Source of the DNA: Arcticibacter eurypsychrophilus
Lineage (GTDB): Bacteria; Bacteroidota; Bacteroidia; Sphingobacteriales; Sphingobacteriaceae
NCBI RefSeq assembly: GCF_001730525.1
Contig: NZ_MDFN01000005.1
Span: 1 to 64,000 of the forward strand
Direction of reading: 5' to 3'
Length of the DNA stretch: 64,000 nucleotides
The notes beneath the pieces are model-generated. The model had not been told where the DNA came from, made no database searches, and saw only the letters and a program-made list of their open reading frames with translations. Below, one piece after another: positions 1 through 9,060 of this stretch (positions within the stretch are counted from its first letter, which is position 1; every line of letters starts with the position of its first letter). Both the position numbers and the translations under genes were made by a program.

Positions 1-103
1 TTAGTCCGTTTATTTTTATCGGACAACAATGTATCGATATAATATATTGATATGAATTTCTTCATTAGAGACCACCGTGTTTTGGTGTTGGTAGTTCGGG
101 AAT

Positions 104-141
104 GGGCCTGTATCATTGACAAAATGGTACAGGCCCTTTTT
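104..141 (+). terminator. Intrinsic terminator of an unseen upstream transcript
   Basis: Bases 104-117 pair with 123-136 (core arms 104-112 and 128-136 are perfect, extended by one G-U wobble) and a T-run follows from 137. This is a good rho-independent terminator for + strand transcription. No gene ends just before it inside the window, so it may end a gene left of the window or a small RNA starting within bases 1-100, where there is a further short hairpin (4-8 with 20-24). Confidence 0.7.
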
Positions 142-526
142 ATTTACGTTCATTTTTGGAATGTGAGTTGCCAGATTGAATTCAAAACATTACTACTGAT
201 ATTTCAAAGCAAATTCAGGCTGAAGTGGCAAAATGCTGTGGTAATTTAGGTTACATTCTATGGAAAGAGCCGGAGCTGTAGAAAGTTACATCAACTGTAT
301 GGACACTAGCCATCAAAAGCTTAAAAGAAATTTAAAGAAGATTTTATACCTGTTTTATCAACAGGAAACCCAATGAAGTGTAAGATAACTTTATCTATAT
401 TTGTTTAAACGTTAGCGCTACAATTATAACCAAATCCGTCAATTCCCTGAGTTGTCATAACGAGCAACGTTGAAGTAAACTTTGCTATCTGAGAATTGGT
501 AATTTGAAATTAACCTATACTATCTT
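142..526. other. Intergenic region upstream of the GH2 gene
   Basis: No supported gene lies here. A possible sigma-ABfr -7 element (TATATTTG, 396-403) is present but without a matching TTG 19-20 bases upstream. Just downstream, 411-420 contains the 8-base palindrome TAGCGCTA, placed about where a transcript would start, so it could be an operator for the GH2 gene. Both calls are tentative. Confidence 0.35.
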
Positions 527-2944
527 ATGATTAAATGTCTTTCAGTACTTGTTGCTACCCTACTTTCCTTTGTATGTTATCTTATTGGCAATGCCCAGGA
601 TGCGTTAACCACTGAGCGGCGACAGCTTTTCGATTACAACTGGAAGTTTGCTCAGGGAGATTTTCCGGAGGCAAGTGCGACGGCTTTTAACGATAAAAGC
701 TGGAGATCGCTTGATCTTCCGCACGACTGGAGCATAGAAGGTCAGATAGATCCTAAAAATCCAATGGGTAATGATGGGGGATATTTTCCGGCAGGAACAG
801 GATGGTACCGTAAAAGGTTTGTCGCCCCTTCTATCTGGAAGAGCAGGCATGTTTCCATATATTTCGAAGGCGCGTATATGAACGCTGAAGTCTTCATTAA
901 TGGTAAGCTTTTAGGCATACGTCCGTATGGATATTCCTCATTTGAATATGATCTTACGCCTTACCTGCTTTATGGAAAAGAAAATGTTATATCTGTTCGT
1001 GTTGATAATTCGCAGCAAAAGAATAGCAGATGGTATAGTGGCTCTGGGATTTACAGGCATGTGTGGATCAATGCAACTGCCCCCTTACATATTGACCATT
1101 GGGGTGTAACCATTACGACTCCTGATGTGACTGAAGAAACTGCAACTGTTCAGGTGAAAACACGCATAAAAAATGAGGAAAAGTCAACACAGCGGTTTAA
1201 AGTGTCAACACAACTTATGGATAGCGGTAATAAAAACGCTGGCTTTGATAATGTCGAGGTTGAAGTCCCTGCAAATGCGGTAAAGGAAATTGTTCAGGAT
1301 ATAAAAGTGAATAAACCGCTGCTTTGGTCTCACGGGTCGCCTAATCTCTATCAGGCTCAAATTAAATTGACTAGCAAAGGTAAAACTATTGATAAAGTTG
1401 TGAATGCTTTTGGAATCCGTAGCCTGAAATTCAGTACCGAAAATGGGTTCCAGCTAAATGGTCGCAAAGTGATTCTTAATGGAGGCTGTGCACATCATGA
1501 CAATGGAGCCTTAGGTGCAGCAGCATATGACAGAGCTGAAATCAGGAAGGTGGAATTACTGAAGTCAGCTGGCTTTAATGCGGTTCGAACATCACATAAC
1601 CCTCCATCAGAGGCATTTTTAGATGCATGCGACAGGCTGGGACTTTTAGTGATCGACGAGTCATTTGACGGATGGAGGACGGCTAAGACACCATATGATT
1701 ACGCTAGTTATTTTGATAAGTGGTGGCAGCAGGATGTTGAGGACATGGTACAACGTGACAGAAATCATCCTTCAATTATTATGTGGAGTACAGGTAATGA
1801 AATAATTGAAAGGAAGGCGCCAGAAGCGATTGAAACTGCCAAAAAGCTTGCTGGTTTGATTCGGGAAAATGATCCCACACGTCCGGTAACTTCGGCTATG
1901 ACTACATGGGATAAAGACTGGGCGATATTTGACCCCCTCTTTGCGGTACACGATATTGCAGGATATAATTATCAGTTACACAGAGCGGCATCTGATCATG
2001 TACGTGTCCCGTCCCGTATCATTGTCCAAACAGAATCATATTCACGTGATGCATTTGCAAATTGGAAACTTGTACAGGAAAATGAATATATAATAGGGGA
2101 TTTCGTTTGGACAGCAATGGACTATTTGGGCGAGTCAGGTATTGGCCGCTACTACTATCCGGGCGATCTGGAAGGAGAACATTGGGAAAAGAATTTCTAT
2201 CCATGGCATGGAGCTTATTGCGGAGACATAGATTTGATTGGCTGGAGAAAACCCATATCACACTATAGAGATATGCTGTACAATGGCCATGAAAAGCTTT
2301 ATATGGCTGTAAGAGAACCAAATCCGGCTAATGGTAAAATTAAAGAAACGATGTGGTCGGTATGGCCTACCTGGGAAAGCTGGACCTGGACTGGGTATGA
2401 AGGGAAAGATATTCAAGTTGAAGTGTATTCCCGTTATCCGAAAGTTCGGCTTTACCTGAATGATAAGCTCATTGGAGAGCGGCAGACAACTAAAGAACAG
2501 GAATTTAAAGCAACGTTTACATTGCCTTATACCGCAGGGACGCTAAGGGCAGTAGGTGTTGAGGAAGACAAGGAGGTTGGGCCAAGGGTGTTAATAACTG
2601 CAGGAAAAGCTGCTAGGATAAAAATAGTTGCAGACCGGACAACAATCAAGGCAAGCGGACAAGACTTATCGTATGTTACAGTTGAGATAACCGATCAGAA
2701 TGGAAATGTCCAGACAAACGCAGATAATCAATTGTTGTTTACCTTAAAAGGTCCGGGCGTTATTGCTGCTGTTGATAATGCAAGCTTAAAAGACGTTGAT
2801 CCTTATGTAGCTAATCAGCGCAAAACATGGCATGGCCGTGCCCTTGTTATAATAAAGAGTACCCGGAATATAGGAGATATTAATCTTACGGTTAGTTCGC
2901 CTGGATTATCTGAGGCAAGTGCCGAGATCAAAGCAAAGGATTAA
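527..2944 (+). CDS. Secreted glycoside hydrolase family 2 (beta-galactosidase-like)
   Basis: An 805-residue secreted enzyme that should hydrolyse a beta-linked sugar (galactoside, glucuronide or mannoside) in the periplasm or at the cell surface. Residues 1-23 form a signal peptide ending NAQ. A sugar-binding jelly roll (about 30-190) and an immunoglobulin-like domain (about 190-300) precede the TIM barrel (about 300-590). The acid/base is Glu425 in STGNEI and the likely nucleophile is Glu503 in QTES. C-terminal beta domains of the DUF4982 type follow, as is usual in Bacteroidota GH2 proteins. It stands alone upstream of two GH43 genes, suggesting a shared plant polysaccharide target, but no SusC/SusD pair is in the window. 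The exact substrate cannot be read from the sequence. Confidence 0.93.
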   Translation: MIKCLSVLVATLLSFVCYLIGNAQDALTTERRQLFDYNWKFAQGDFPEASATAFNDKSWRSLDLPHDWSIEGQIDPKNPMGNDGGYFPAGTGWYRKRFVAPSIWKSRHVSIYFEGAYMNAEVFINGKLLGIRPYGYSSFEYDLTPYLLYGKENVISVRVDNSQQKNSRWYSGSGIYRHVWINATAPLHIDHWGVTITTPDVTEETATVQVKTRIKNEEKSTQRFKVSTQLMDSGNKNAGFDNVEVEVPANAVKEIVQDIKVNKPLLWSHGSPNLYQAQIKLTSKGKTIDKVVNAFGIRSLKFSTENGFQLNGRKVILNGGCAHHDNGALGAAAYDRAEIRKVELLKSAGFNAVRTSHNPPSEAFLDACDRLGLLVIDESFDGWRTAKTPYDYASYFDKWWQQDVEDMVQRDRNHPSIIMWSTGNEIIERKAPEAIETAKKLAGLIRENDPTRPVTSAMTTWDKDWAIFDPLFAVHDIAGYNYQLHRAASDHVRVPSRIIVQTESYSRDAFANWKLVQENEYIIGDFVWTAMDYLGESGIGRYYYPGDLEGEHWEKNFYPWHGAYCGDIDLIGWRKPISHYRDMLYNGHEKLYMAVREPNPANGKIKETMWSVWPTWESWTWTGYEGKDIQVEVYSRYPKVRLYLNDKLIGERQTTKEQEFKATFTLPYTAGTLRAVGVEEDKEVGPRVLITAGKAARIKIVADRTTIKASGQDLSYVTVEITDQNGNVQTNADNQLLFTLKGPGVIAAVDNASLKDVDPYVANQRKTWHGRALVIIKSTRNIGDINLTVSSPGLSEASAEIKAKD

Positions 2945-3028
2945 CCAGTGTCAATTAATGAGCTTTTGCGTTTTATCGTGATGCTGATTATAGAAATTAT
3001 TTTGTACGGAGTATGAATATAATACGTT

Positions 3029-3051
3029 TGGGCAATTTCGAATTGCCCAAG
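3029..3051. terminator. Hairpin downstream of the GH2 gene
   Basis: A perfect 10-bp stem (3029-3038 with 3042-3051) closed by a TCG loop lies 85 bases past the GH2 stop. It has no T-run on either side, so it may be a factor-assisted end or an mRNA 3' stabilising structure rather than a classical terminator. Confidence 0.4.
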
Positions 3052-3189
3052 CCAGCTTGTGTATTTAATGTGCAATGAAAGTCTTATATCAGTTAAAAGT
3101 AAACATCACGTTGAAGAAGCAAGTAATACTTAATGTTTAATAGATTTGCAAGTAGTGCTTAAATTAATTAGCAATTTAAATTGATAAAT

Positions 3190-3870
3190 ATGAATGTAGG
3201 AATTATTGGATCTGGTAATATTGGTAGTGCGCTTGCCCGGTATCTAAAAAATCTTGGACATCACGTTATTATTGCAAACTCACGAGGTCCTGAAACTTTA
3301 AGTGAAGTTGCTAGCGAAACAGGTGCAACTCCAGTGACAGCAGAAGAAGCCGCAGGCGCTGAAGATCTCGTCATCATTTCTGTCCCTGAAAAGGCGGTAG
3401 TTAACCTTCCGATATCTATTCTTGCTGCTTCTAAGGCCGTCATTGTTGATACGGGTAATTTCTACCCATCTCGAGATGGCAAGATCGCTGATATTGAGGG
3501 TGGATTAACTGATAGCGAATGGGTAGCTAAAGTAATTGGCCATCCGGTGATCAAGGCTTTTAACAACATTTATGCCGCAAGTCTAGCATCGAAAGCTGTT
3601 CCAGTAGGAACGCCAACTCGAATTGCTTTATCAGTGGCTGGTAATGATGAGCAAGAAAAGCAAACTGTATTAGAACTTATTGATAAAATAGGCTTTGACG
3701 CAATTGACGCCGGCTTACTGTCTGAGTCTTGGAGACAGCAACCAGGTACTCCCTCATATTGTCAGGATCTTGATATAGATGCGTTGAAATCTGCGTTGCA
3801 AAAAGCAGATTTAAGTGAGCGTGCGGCTAACCTTGAGAAAGCCGATGAACAGTTACGCCCATATCTTTAG
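3190..3870 (+). CDS. NAD(P)-binding reductase, F420-dependent NADP reductase-like family
   Basis: A 226-residue cytoplasmic protein with an N-terminal Rossmann fold; the dinucleotide loop is GSGNIGSA at residues 7-14. The following strand ends in ANSRGP, a pattern seen in the family of coenzyme F420-dependent NADP oxidoreductases whose non-archaeal members mostly use NAD(P)H alone. The ATG at 3190 is preferred because the upstream in-frame TTG at 3181 adds only three residues ahead of the Rossmann strand. It is a single gene followed by a strong terminator. The substrate is unknown. Confidence 0.8.
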   Translation: MNVGIIGSGNIGSALARYLKNLGHHVIIANSRGPETLSEVASETGATPVTAEEAAGAEDLVIISVPEKAVVNLPISILAASKAVIVDTGNFYPSRDGKIADIEGGLTDSEWVAKVIGHPVIKAFNNIYAASLASKAVPVGTPTRIALSVAGNDEQEKQTVLELIDKIGFDAIDAGLLSESWRQQPGTPSYCQDLDIDALKSALQKADLSERAANLEKADEQLRPYL

Positions 3871-3955
3871 AGCCTGGAAAGAATACTAAACTGTTAAGAA
3901 ATTGGCAGTATGGAGCATTGAAATTTGATGTTGAATCCTTTGATTGGTTCGATTT

Positions 3956-3987
3956 AAAAGCCCTTTTCCAAAAGAAAAGGGCTTTTT
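3956..3987. terminator. Strong intrinsic terminator after the reductase gene
   Basis: A perfect 12-bp inverted repeat (3956-3967 with 3975-3986) has a GC-rich centre and A/T ends, so it can act on either strand. It ends the reductase transcript. A 66-codon open frame overlapping it is not considered a gene. Confidence 0.85.
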
Positions 3988-4331
3988 CTATGCCTTTGAG
4001 AGTAGGTTTCTAGAAGAATCATCTAATCGTCGTTACATGCTGACTGAACTAGATAACTGGATGCTTAGTTTCCGCATTCACAAACTGCGTATTCCCGATT
4101 CGTATGCTTCAGATTTGTTTTACACATTATTGCATCTTTTTTAGACATACCTGCTACCTCCCTTTACCTTTTTATGATAAATTTGATCCATAATGGGAGC
4201 AAGGTAGAACCCATTTTATCCGATGTATAAACTAAATAAACCAAGGGCAGAATAATGTTTGGCTTGTATTATATTTTAAAGTTATGCCTTTTTTATGCTC
4301 CAATATTTTTTAATCACAGAGCCCCTAACAA
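3988..4331. other. Intergenic region upstream of the GH43 pair
   Basis: AT-rich stretch with no supported gene. It presumably carries the promoter of the GH43 operon, but no convincing TTTG-N19-TAnnTTTG match was found by eye. Confidence 0.4.
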
Positions 4332-6116
4332 ATGAATAATATAATAAGAGTAAGAATTCAAGCCGTGATGTTGCTTTTTTTAACGACCATAATAGGTGCG
4401 GGGAAGGTAAATGCACAAAATCCAATTATTCAAACCATTTATACTACCGACCCGGCCGCACTGGTATATAAAGACACTTTGTTTCTATATACCGGGCATG
4501 ACGAAGAAAATTCAACCTGGTTTACGATGAAAGATTGGCATGCATATTCAACAACCGATATGGTTAACTGGGTTGATCGTGGCAGTCCATTATCGCTTGA
4601 AACTTTCAAATGGGCGGAGAAAGACGCCTGGGCTTCTCAATGTATCGAACGGAACGGAAAGTTCTACTGGTATGTTTGCGCAAATGATAAAAATTCCCAT
4701 GGAATGGCTATTGGTGTTGCCGTATCCGACAAACCAACAGGCCCTTTTAAGGATGCCATTGGAAAGCCGCTTATTTCAGGCGGTTGGGGGTACATAGATC
4801 CATCCGTGTTTATTGATGACGATGGACAGGCTTATCTATATTGGGGCAACCCTCATTTGTACTATGTTAAGCTCAATAGTGATATGGTTTCCTATGATCC
4901 AAGCGCGGGTCCTGTAAAAGTTTCTTTAACGGAGGAGGGCTTCAAACTTCGGATCTTAAATGCAAACAACACATTTGCATGGGCGAAATCAATTAATGGA
5001 CTTGAATCACACACCGTTAAGAGTAAGACGGACGATAAATATTATTGGTATGTGAGCGCAACCGACAAAATTACCAACAGAAAAGTTATAGGTGTCGCCG
5101 TAAGTGATAAAGCAATTGGCCCTTTCAAAGATGTCCTTGGTAAACCACTGATCACTGAAGATCTTGAAAAAGGGAATATCAATCCAACAGTCATTTGGGA
5201 TGAGTCAAAGCAACCTTGGCTTACCTGGGGTACATCCGAACTCCGGTATGCAAAACTCGATAAAGATATGCTCTCGTATGACCAGCAGTCAGGGTTGCAG
5301 AGAATTCCGGCTGATAAGCAAGAATGGTTTAGTAATCAGATCAAAGGAACCTTAAATAGTACAGAAAAAAGATTTACTACTTTCGAAGAAGGCCCATGGA
5401 TTTATAAACGCAATAAACTTTACTATCTCTTTTATCCTGCTGGAGGCGTGCCTGAGCACCTGGCGTATTCTACAAGCCAGAGTCTTTCAAATCCGCATTG
5501 GGCTTACGGCGATACGGTGATGGCCGTGATTGATAATAGAGGTGCATTTACTAACCATCCCGGCGTGGTTGACTATAAAGGTAAAACCTACTTGTTTTAT
5601 CACAATGGAGCATTACCGGGCGGCGGTGGTTTTAACCGTTCTGTTTGCGTGGATGAGTTAAGCTTTAATGCAGACGGGTCCGTTCGCGAAGTTGCTCCAA
5701 CTGCAGGTATTAAAAAAGCTGCAGGCAGTATTAATCCCTTTATGCGTGTGGAAGCTGAAACCATTGCCTGGGAAGTAGGTGTCGAAACGGCCGGCGATCC
5801 CGTTAAAGGAGTTTATGTGACGGAAATAGATCATGGCGATTACATTAAAGTGCGCAACGTAGATTTTGGGAATGGTGCGAAAACGTTTGAAGCAAGTGTC
5901 GCTGTCGACTTAGGAGGGAAGATTGAAATAAGGCTTGACAGTCTGAACGGAAAGGTCGCTGGCATTTGTGTGGTAAAAAATAGTGGTGGTTTACAGAATT
6001 GGAATACAAGGACTTCGCGTGTTACCGGTATAAGCGGGATACACGACGTATATTTTGTTTTTAAGGGGGGCGAAGGACAGCTTTTTGACTTTGACTGGTG
6101 GAGGTTTAAAAAATGA
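4332..6116 (+). CDS. Secreted GH43 glycosidase with internal duplication and C-terminal CBM6
   Basis: A 594-residue secreted enzyme of the GH43 five-bladed propeller family (arabinan, arabinoxylan or galactan side-chain hydrolysis). The signal peptide spans 1-29. The expected catalytic residues are Asp40 (TTDPAA), Asp156 (YIDPSV) and Glu353 (FEEGPW). A CBM6-like carbohydrate-binding domain fills about 470-594, ending DFDWWRF. Residues 111-193 are repeated at 237-321 (shared words include IGVAVSDK and GPFKD), making this enzyme about 140 residues longer than its neighbour. In the second copy the Asp of YIDPSV is Asn284 (NINPTV), so that copy is probably structural only. The stop overlaps the next GH43 start by ATGA, so the two are translationally coupled. 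Confidence 0.92.
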   Translation: MNNIIRVRIQAVMLLFLTTIIGAGKVNAQNPIIQTIYTTDPAALVYKDTLFLYTGHDEENSTWFTMKDWHAYSTTDMVNWVDRGSPLSLETFKWAEKDAWASQCIERNGKFYWYVCANDKNSHGMAIGVAVSDKPTGPFKDAIGKPLISGGWGYIDPSVFIDDDGQAYLYWGNPHLYYVKLNSDMVSYDPSAGPVKVSLTEEGFKLRILNANNTFAWAKSINGLESHTVKSKTDDKYYWYVSATDKITNRKVIGVAVSDKAIGPFKDVLGKPLITEDLEKGNINPTVIWDESKQPWLTWGTSELRYAKLDKDMLSYDQQSGLQRIPADKQEWFSNQIKGTLNSTEKRFTTFEEGPWIYKRNKLYYLFYPAGGVPEHLAYSTSQSLSNPHWAYGDTVMAVIDNRGAFTNHPGVVDYKGKTYLFYHNGALPGGGGFNRSVCVDELSFNADGSVREVAPTAGIKKAAGSINPFMRVEAETIAWEVGVETAGDPVKGVYVTEIDHGDYIKVRNVDFGNGAKTFEASVAVDLGGKIEIRLDSLNGKVAGICVVKNSGGLQNWNTRTSRVTGISGIHDVYFVFKGGEGQLFDFDWWRFKK

Positions 6117-7480
6117 AGAACTTATTTTTATTGGCAATAAGCCTAAATTTATGTGCCATTTGTTTGGCTCAAAATCCAATTATTCAAAACAAATTTACCG
6201 CAGATCCTGCTCCATTTGTTTATCATGATACTGTTTTTCTTTATACAAGTCATGATGAAGATGATGCGCCCGTAGGCATGGGAGGATTCAGAATGAAGGA
6301 CTGGTTGTGTTATACCTCAACCGATATGGTAAACTGGACGGACCATGGTCGTATTGCATCTCTAAAAAACTTCAAGTGGGCTGATAAGACTAAAAGTGGA
6401 TGGGGTGGTATGGACAACGGAGCCTGGGCCCCTCAATGTATTGAACGTAATGGGAAATTTTACCTGTATTGCCCGGTTCAGGGAAGAGGTATTGGAGTGC
6501 TTGTAGCCGACAATCCTTTAGGTCCTTTTACAGACCCTCTTGGCAAGCCCATAATTGGAGATAAGTACGACAGCATTGACCCGACTGTTTTTATTGACGA
6601 CGGGCAAGCTTATTTATACTGGGGGAATCCTAACCTGTGGTATGTAAAACTTAATGAGGATATGATGTCCTATACCGGAGAACCCATTAAAGACAAATCT
6701 TTCGCCAAAGTTAAGGACCGTGATGATCCATATCATTATCAGGAAGGACCGTGGGCTTATAAAAGAAATGGTCATTACTATATGGCATACGCATCTACCT
6801 GTTGTCCGGAAGGGATAGGTTATGCAATGAGCAACAGCCCTGAAGGACCCTGGGAATACAAAGGATATATTATGAGGCCAAATAGTAAATCGTCTGGTAA
6901 TCATCCGGGTATTATCGATTATAAAGGGAAATCATATGTTTTCGGTTTTAATTACCGACTCAACTTTATGCTGACGGACAAACATCATGAAAGACGTTCA
7001 GTCTGTGTGGAGGAGTTTCAATACAATGCTGATGGAACTATTCCAGAATTGCCCTGGTGGCGGGAAGAAGGGATTACTCAAGTTGCCAGCTTGAATCCTT
7101 ATATTCGAACTGAAGCTGAGACTATTGCATGGTCATCTGGTGTTGAAACAGTCAGGGATAGTTCTACCGGAGGCATTTATGTAACGGATATTAGCAATGG
7201 CGATTATATTAAAGTCAAAGGGGCTGATTTTGGCAAAGGAGCAATTTCTTTTGAGGCACAGATTGCGAGTGTTAATGGAGGAGCAATGGAAGTACGTCTG
7301 GATAGTCTGAATGGACCTCTGGCCGGCTCCCTGTCAATTAAAAGTACTGGGAAAGCAACTAGCTGGAAAGCATATTCTGCTAAATTGCGAAAGATTGATG
7401 GTGTACATGATATATTCTTTGTTTTTAAGGGGAAACAAGATGAGTTGTTCAATTTTGACTGGTGGAAATTCACCCATTAG
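6113..7480 (+). CDS. Secreted GH43 glycosidase with C-terminal CBM6
   Basis: A 455-residue secreted GH43 enzyme, second in a two-gene operon. The signal peptide is 1-20. Catalytic residues expected for GH43 are all present: Asp31 (TADPAP), Asp155 (SIDPTV) and Glu210 (YQEGPW). A CBM6-like module occupies about 335-455 and resembles that of the preceding enzyme closely, including the terminal FNFDWW pattern. The propeller has the ordinary length and lacks the duplication of its neighbour. Family members of this type act as arabinofuranosidases, xylosidases or galactanases; which one applies cannot be decided here. A long hairpin terminates the operon. Confidence 0.93.
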   Translation: MKNLFLLAISLNLCAICLAQNPIIQNKFTADPAPFVYHDTVFLYTSHDEDDAPVGMGGFRMKDWLCYTSTDMVNWTDHGRIASLKNFKWADKTKSGWGGMDNGAWAPQCIERNGKFYLYCPVQGRGIGVLVADNPLGPFTDPLGKPIIGDKYDSIDPTVFIDDGQAYLYWGNPNLWYVKLNEDMMSYTGEPIKDKSFAKVKDRDDPYHYQEGPWAYKRNGHYYMAYASTCCPEGIGYAMSNSPEGPWEYKGYIMRPNSKSSGNHPGIIDYKGKSYVFGFNYRLNFMLTDKHHERRSVCVEEFQYNADGTIPELPWWREEGITQVASLNPYIRTEAETIAWSSGVETVRDSSTGGIYVTDISNGDYIKVKGADFGKGAISFEAQIASVNGGAMEVRLDSLNGPLAGSLSIKSTGKATSWKAYSAKLRKIDGVHDIFFVFKGKQDELFNFDWWKFTH

Positions 7481-7522
7481 AATGATTGTAGAAAGCCAGA
7501 TTTTTGCTCATTTAAATGGACA

Positions 7523-7589
7523 AAAAACCATAGGAGGCAAAATAGACAATTACTAATAGCATTTGTCTACTTTGCCTCCTATGGTTTTT
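7523..7589. terminator. Long bidirectional terminator hairpin
   Basis: Bases 7523-7549 pair with 7563-7589 in 26 of 27 positions around a 13-base loop. The arms begin with A5 and end with T5, so termination can work on both strands: it ends the GH43 operon and would also end the decayed catalase gene on the opposite strand. Confidence 0.85.
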
Positions 7590-7618
7590 ACCTATCTTAA
7601 GCATAAAACAGCAATGGC

Positions 7619-7890
7619 TTAACTACTTTTCTTTACCGTCTCTAGGGTTTCAGGCGCTCCATCCAATAATCTGGAAATTGTTTTGGTAATTAATTCCACA
7701 TGGCTTATTTCTTCAATTCCGGCACCCTGAATCAAATCCAGGTAGGGAATCCCGTCCCCACAGAAACTGGAACTTTGAAAAAGGTATTGCATCATAGTAC
7801 GCATTTCTCCAAATTGACCGCCTAGTCCTTCTTGAAGTGTATTTGCTGCTGATGAATCTGGTTGATCAAATTCTGAACATGATAAAACAT
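7619..7890 (-). pseudogene. Manganese catalase remnant, N-terminal part only
   Basis: On the minus strand an ATG at 7890 opens with MFYHVQNLI, the typical start of a manganese (non-haem) catalase. The frame must then shift near 7860 to continue with the family signature LGGQFGEMRTMMQYLFQ and then EEISHVELI, which carries metal-binding Glu and His positions. The reading ends at 7619 after roughly 90 residues, whereas intact members have about 290. With a frameshift and loss of the C-terminal two-thirds this cannot be functional. It abuts a decayed kinase fragment, marking a zone of gene loss. Assignment is from remembered family motifs. Confidence 0.8.
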
Positions 7891-7897
7891 ATTACTT

Positions 7898-8092
7898 AAT
7901 TTTAAAGGTATCGAGGAAGAAAGTTTAGCTTATCTATCTGGCCGATTTTATCGTACCAATACCAATAAAAACAAATATTAAGGCTTAGGACTGATATTGT
8001 ATATTTTTTCTAAAATCGTTAAAAAGGATGTTGGTGAAATGGGGTTTAAAAGCACGATAAGCAAGGGAGCAACATTCTGGTTTACTATATGA
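7898..8092 (+). pseudogene. Histidine kinase remnant (end of HATPase domain)
   Basis: Read in one frame from 7898, the DNA gives the last part of a histidine-kinase ATPase domain: a G1-box-like KGIEEESLAY, the F-box-like GRFYRTNTNKNKY, a TAA stop at 7979-7981, then GLGLILYI (the G2 box) and the usual C-terminal STISKGATFWFTI ending at TGA 8090-8092. The N-terminal sensor and dimerisation domains are absent. An in-frame stop and loss of the rest show it is a dead fragment. No response regulator is adjacent. Confidence 0.78.
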
Positions 8093-8242
8093 GATGCCGA
8101 AGTTTTGGACTAAAATTACATTGATCTAAGATGAAGCCCATCAGGCAATGTAATCTTCTTAATACAAACTGATTAATTTTTATATTGTTGATTTAATTAG
8201 CTAATAAGTCCTTAATTTAATGATGTAGTCTAAACTAATTCG

Positions 8243-9031
8243 ATGAATCAAGAAAATGAAAATCCAGACTTGACAGAAGACGAAAAGAAATTGTTTAAGG
8301 ATCTCATGCCCGAAGATCTTAAAGAGATCATGGATACAGGTTTTAGTAGAAGACACTTTCTTAAACTCATCAGTATAGCGGGGACTGGCGTATTGGCCTC
8401 ACATCTTCTAGGTGCAGAGCAGCTATTGGCGAGACCATTGGCGCAACCTAGTTTAAACGAATTAACAACTGCACAAGTTGAAAATGGAGTTAGAGTATCT
8501 TTTAAGGTGAATGGATTTAATAAAAATTTATTGGTTGATTCCCGAATGACTCTTTTGGATACTGTTAGGGAAAGAATGGAGTTGACGGGTGCAAAGAAAG
8601 GGTGTGATCATGGCCAGTGTGGCGCTTGTACCATGATCGTGGATGGAAAGCGGATCTTATCTTGTCTCACCTTAGCTGCCAGTTGCGAAGGCAAGTCAGT
8701 AACCACGATTGAAGGAATTGCTAATGGCACTGATCTTCATCCGATACAGGCTGCATTTATCAAACATGACAGCTTTCAGTGTGGCTATTGTACACCGGGA
8801 CAGATTTGTTCGGCGGTCGCGTTATTAGCTGAAGCTAAAAATGGCGAAGTTAGCTACGTTACCGATCAGGTAAATGTCCCCAAAAAGCCTCTTCAGCTGT
8901 CCGAAAATGAGATCAGAGAACGTATGTCTGGAAACATTTGCCGTTGCGGTGCCTACCCCAATATTGTAGCCGCAATACGTGAAGTTCAATCGGGCAAATC
9001 AGTAGAGCAGAAGTGGAATTTCGCAGGTTAA
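8243..9031 (+). CDS. Molybdenum hydroxylase 2Fe-2S subunit, Tat-exported (PaoA/YagT-like)
   Basis: A 262-residue electron-transfer subunit of a xanthine-oxidase-family enzyme. A twin-arginine motif, SRRHFLK at 35-41, followed by a hydrophobic stretch points to folded export to the periplasm, as in E. coli PaoABC. The plant-type cluster ligands are Cys121, 126, 129 and 141; the second cluster uses Cys180, 183, 233 and 235. About 30 extra residues (195-222) separate the two halves of the second cluster and are missing in the paralogue at 42025-42663. It is first of a three-gene operon. The enzyme probably oxidises aldehydes or N-heterocycles; the substrate is not deducible. Confidence 0.93.
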   Translation: MNQENENPDLTEDEKKLFKDLMPEDLKEIMDTGFSRRHFLKLISIAGTGVLASHLLGAEQLLARPLAQPSLNELTTAQVENGVRVSFKVNGFNKNLLVDSRMTLLDTVRERMELTGAKKGCDHGQCGACTMIVDGKRILSCLTLAASCEGKSVTTIEGIANGTDLHPIQAAFIKHDSFQCGYCTPGQICSAVALLAEAKNGEVSYVTDQVNVPKKPLQLSENEIRERMSGNICRCGAYPNIVAAIREVQSGKSVEQKWNFAG

Positions 9032-9060
9032 TATACAGGTACACCATATAAAATAGTATC

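Noticed and set aside
52-249. 65-codon plus-strand open frame
   Set aside because: It runs through the terminator hairpin at 104-141 and has no recognisable protein pattern.
3944-4144. 66-codon plus-strand open frame
   Set aside because: It spans the 12-bp terminator stem at 3956-3987, so it is very unlikely to be a gene.
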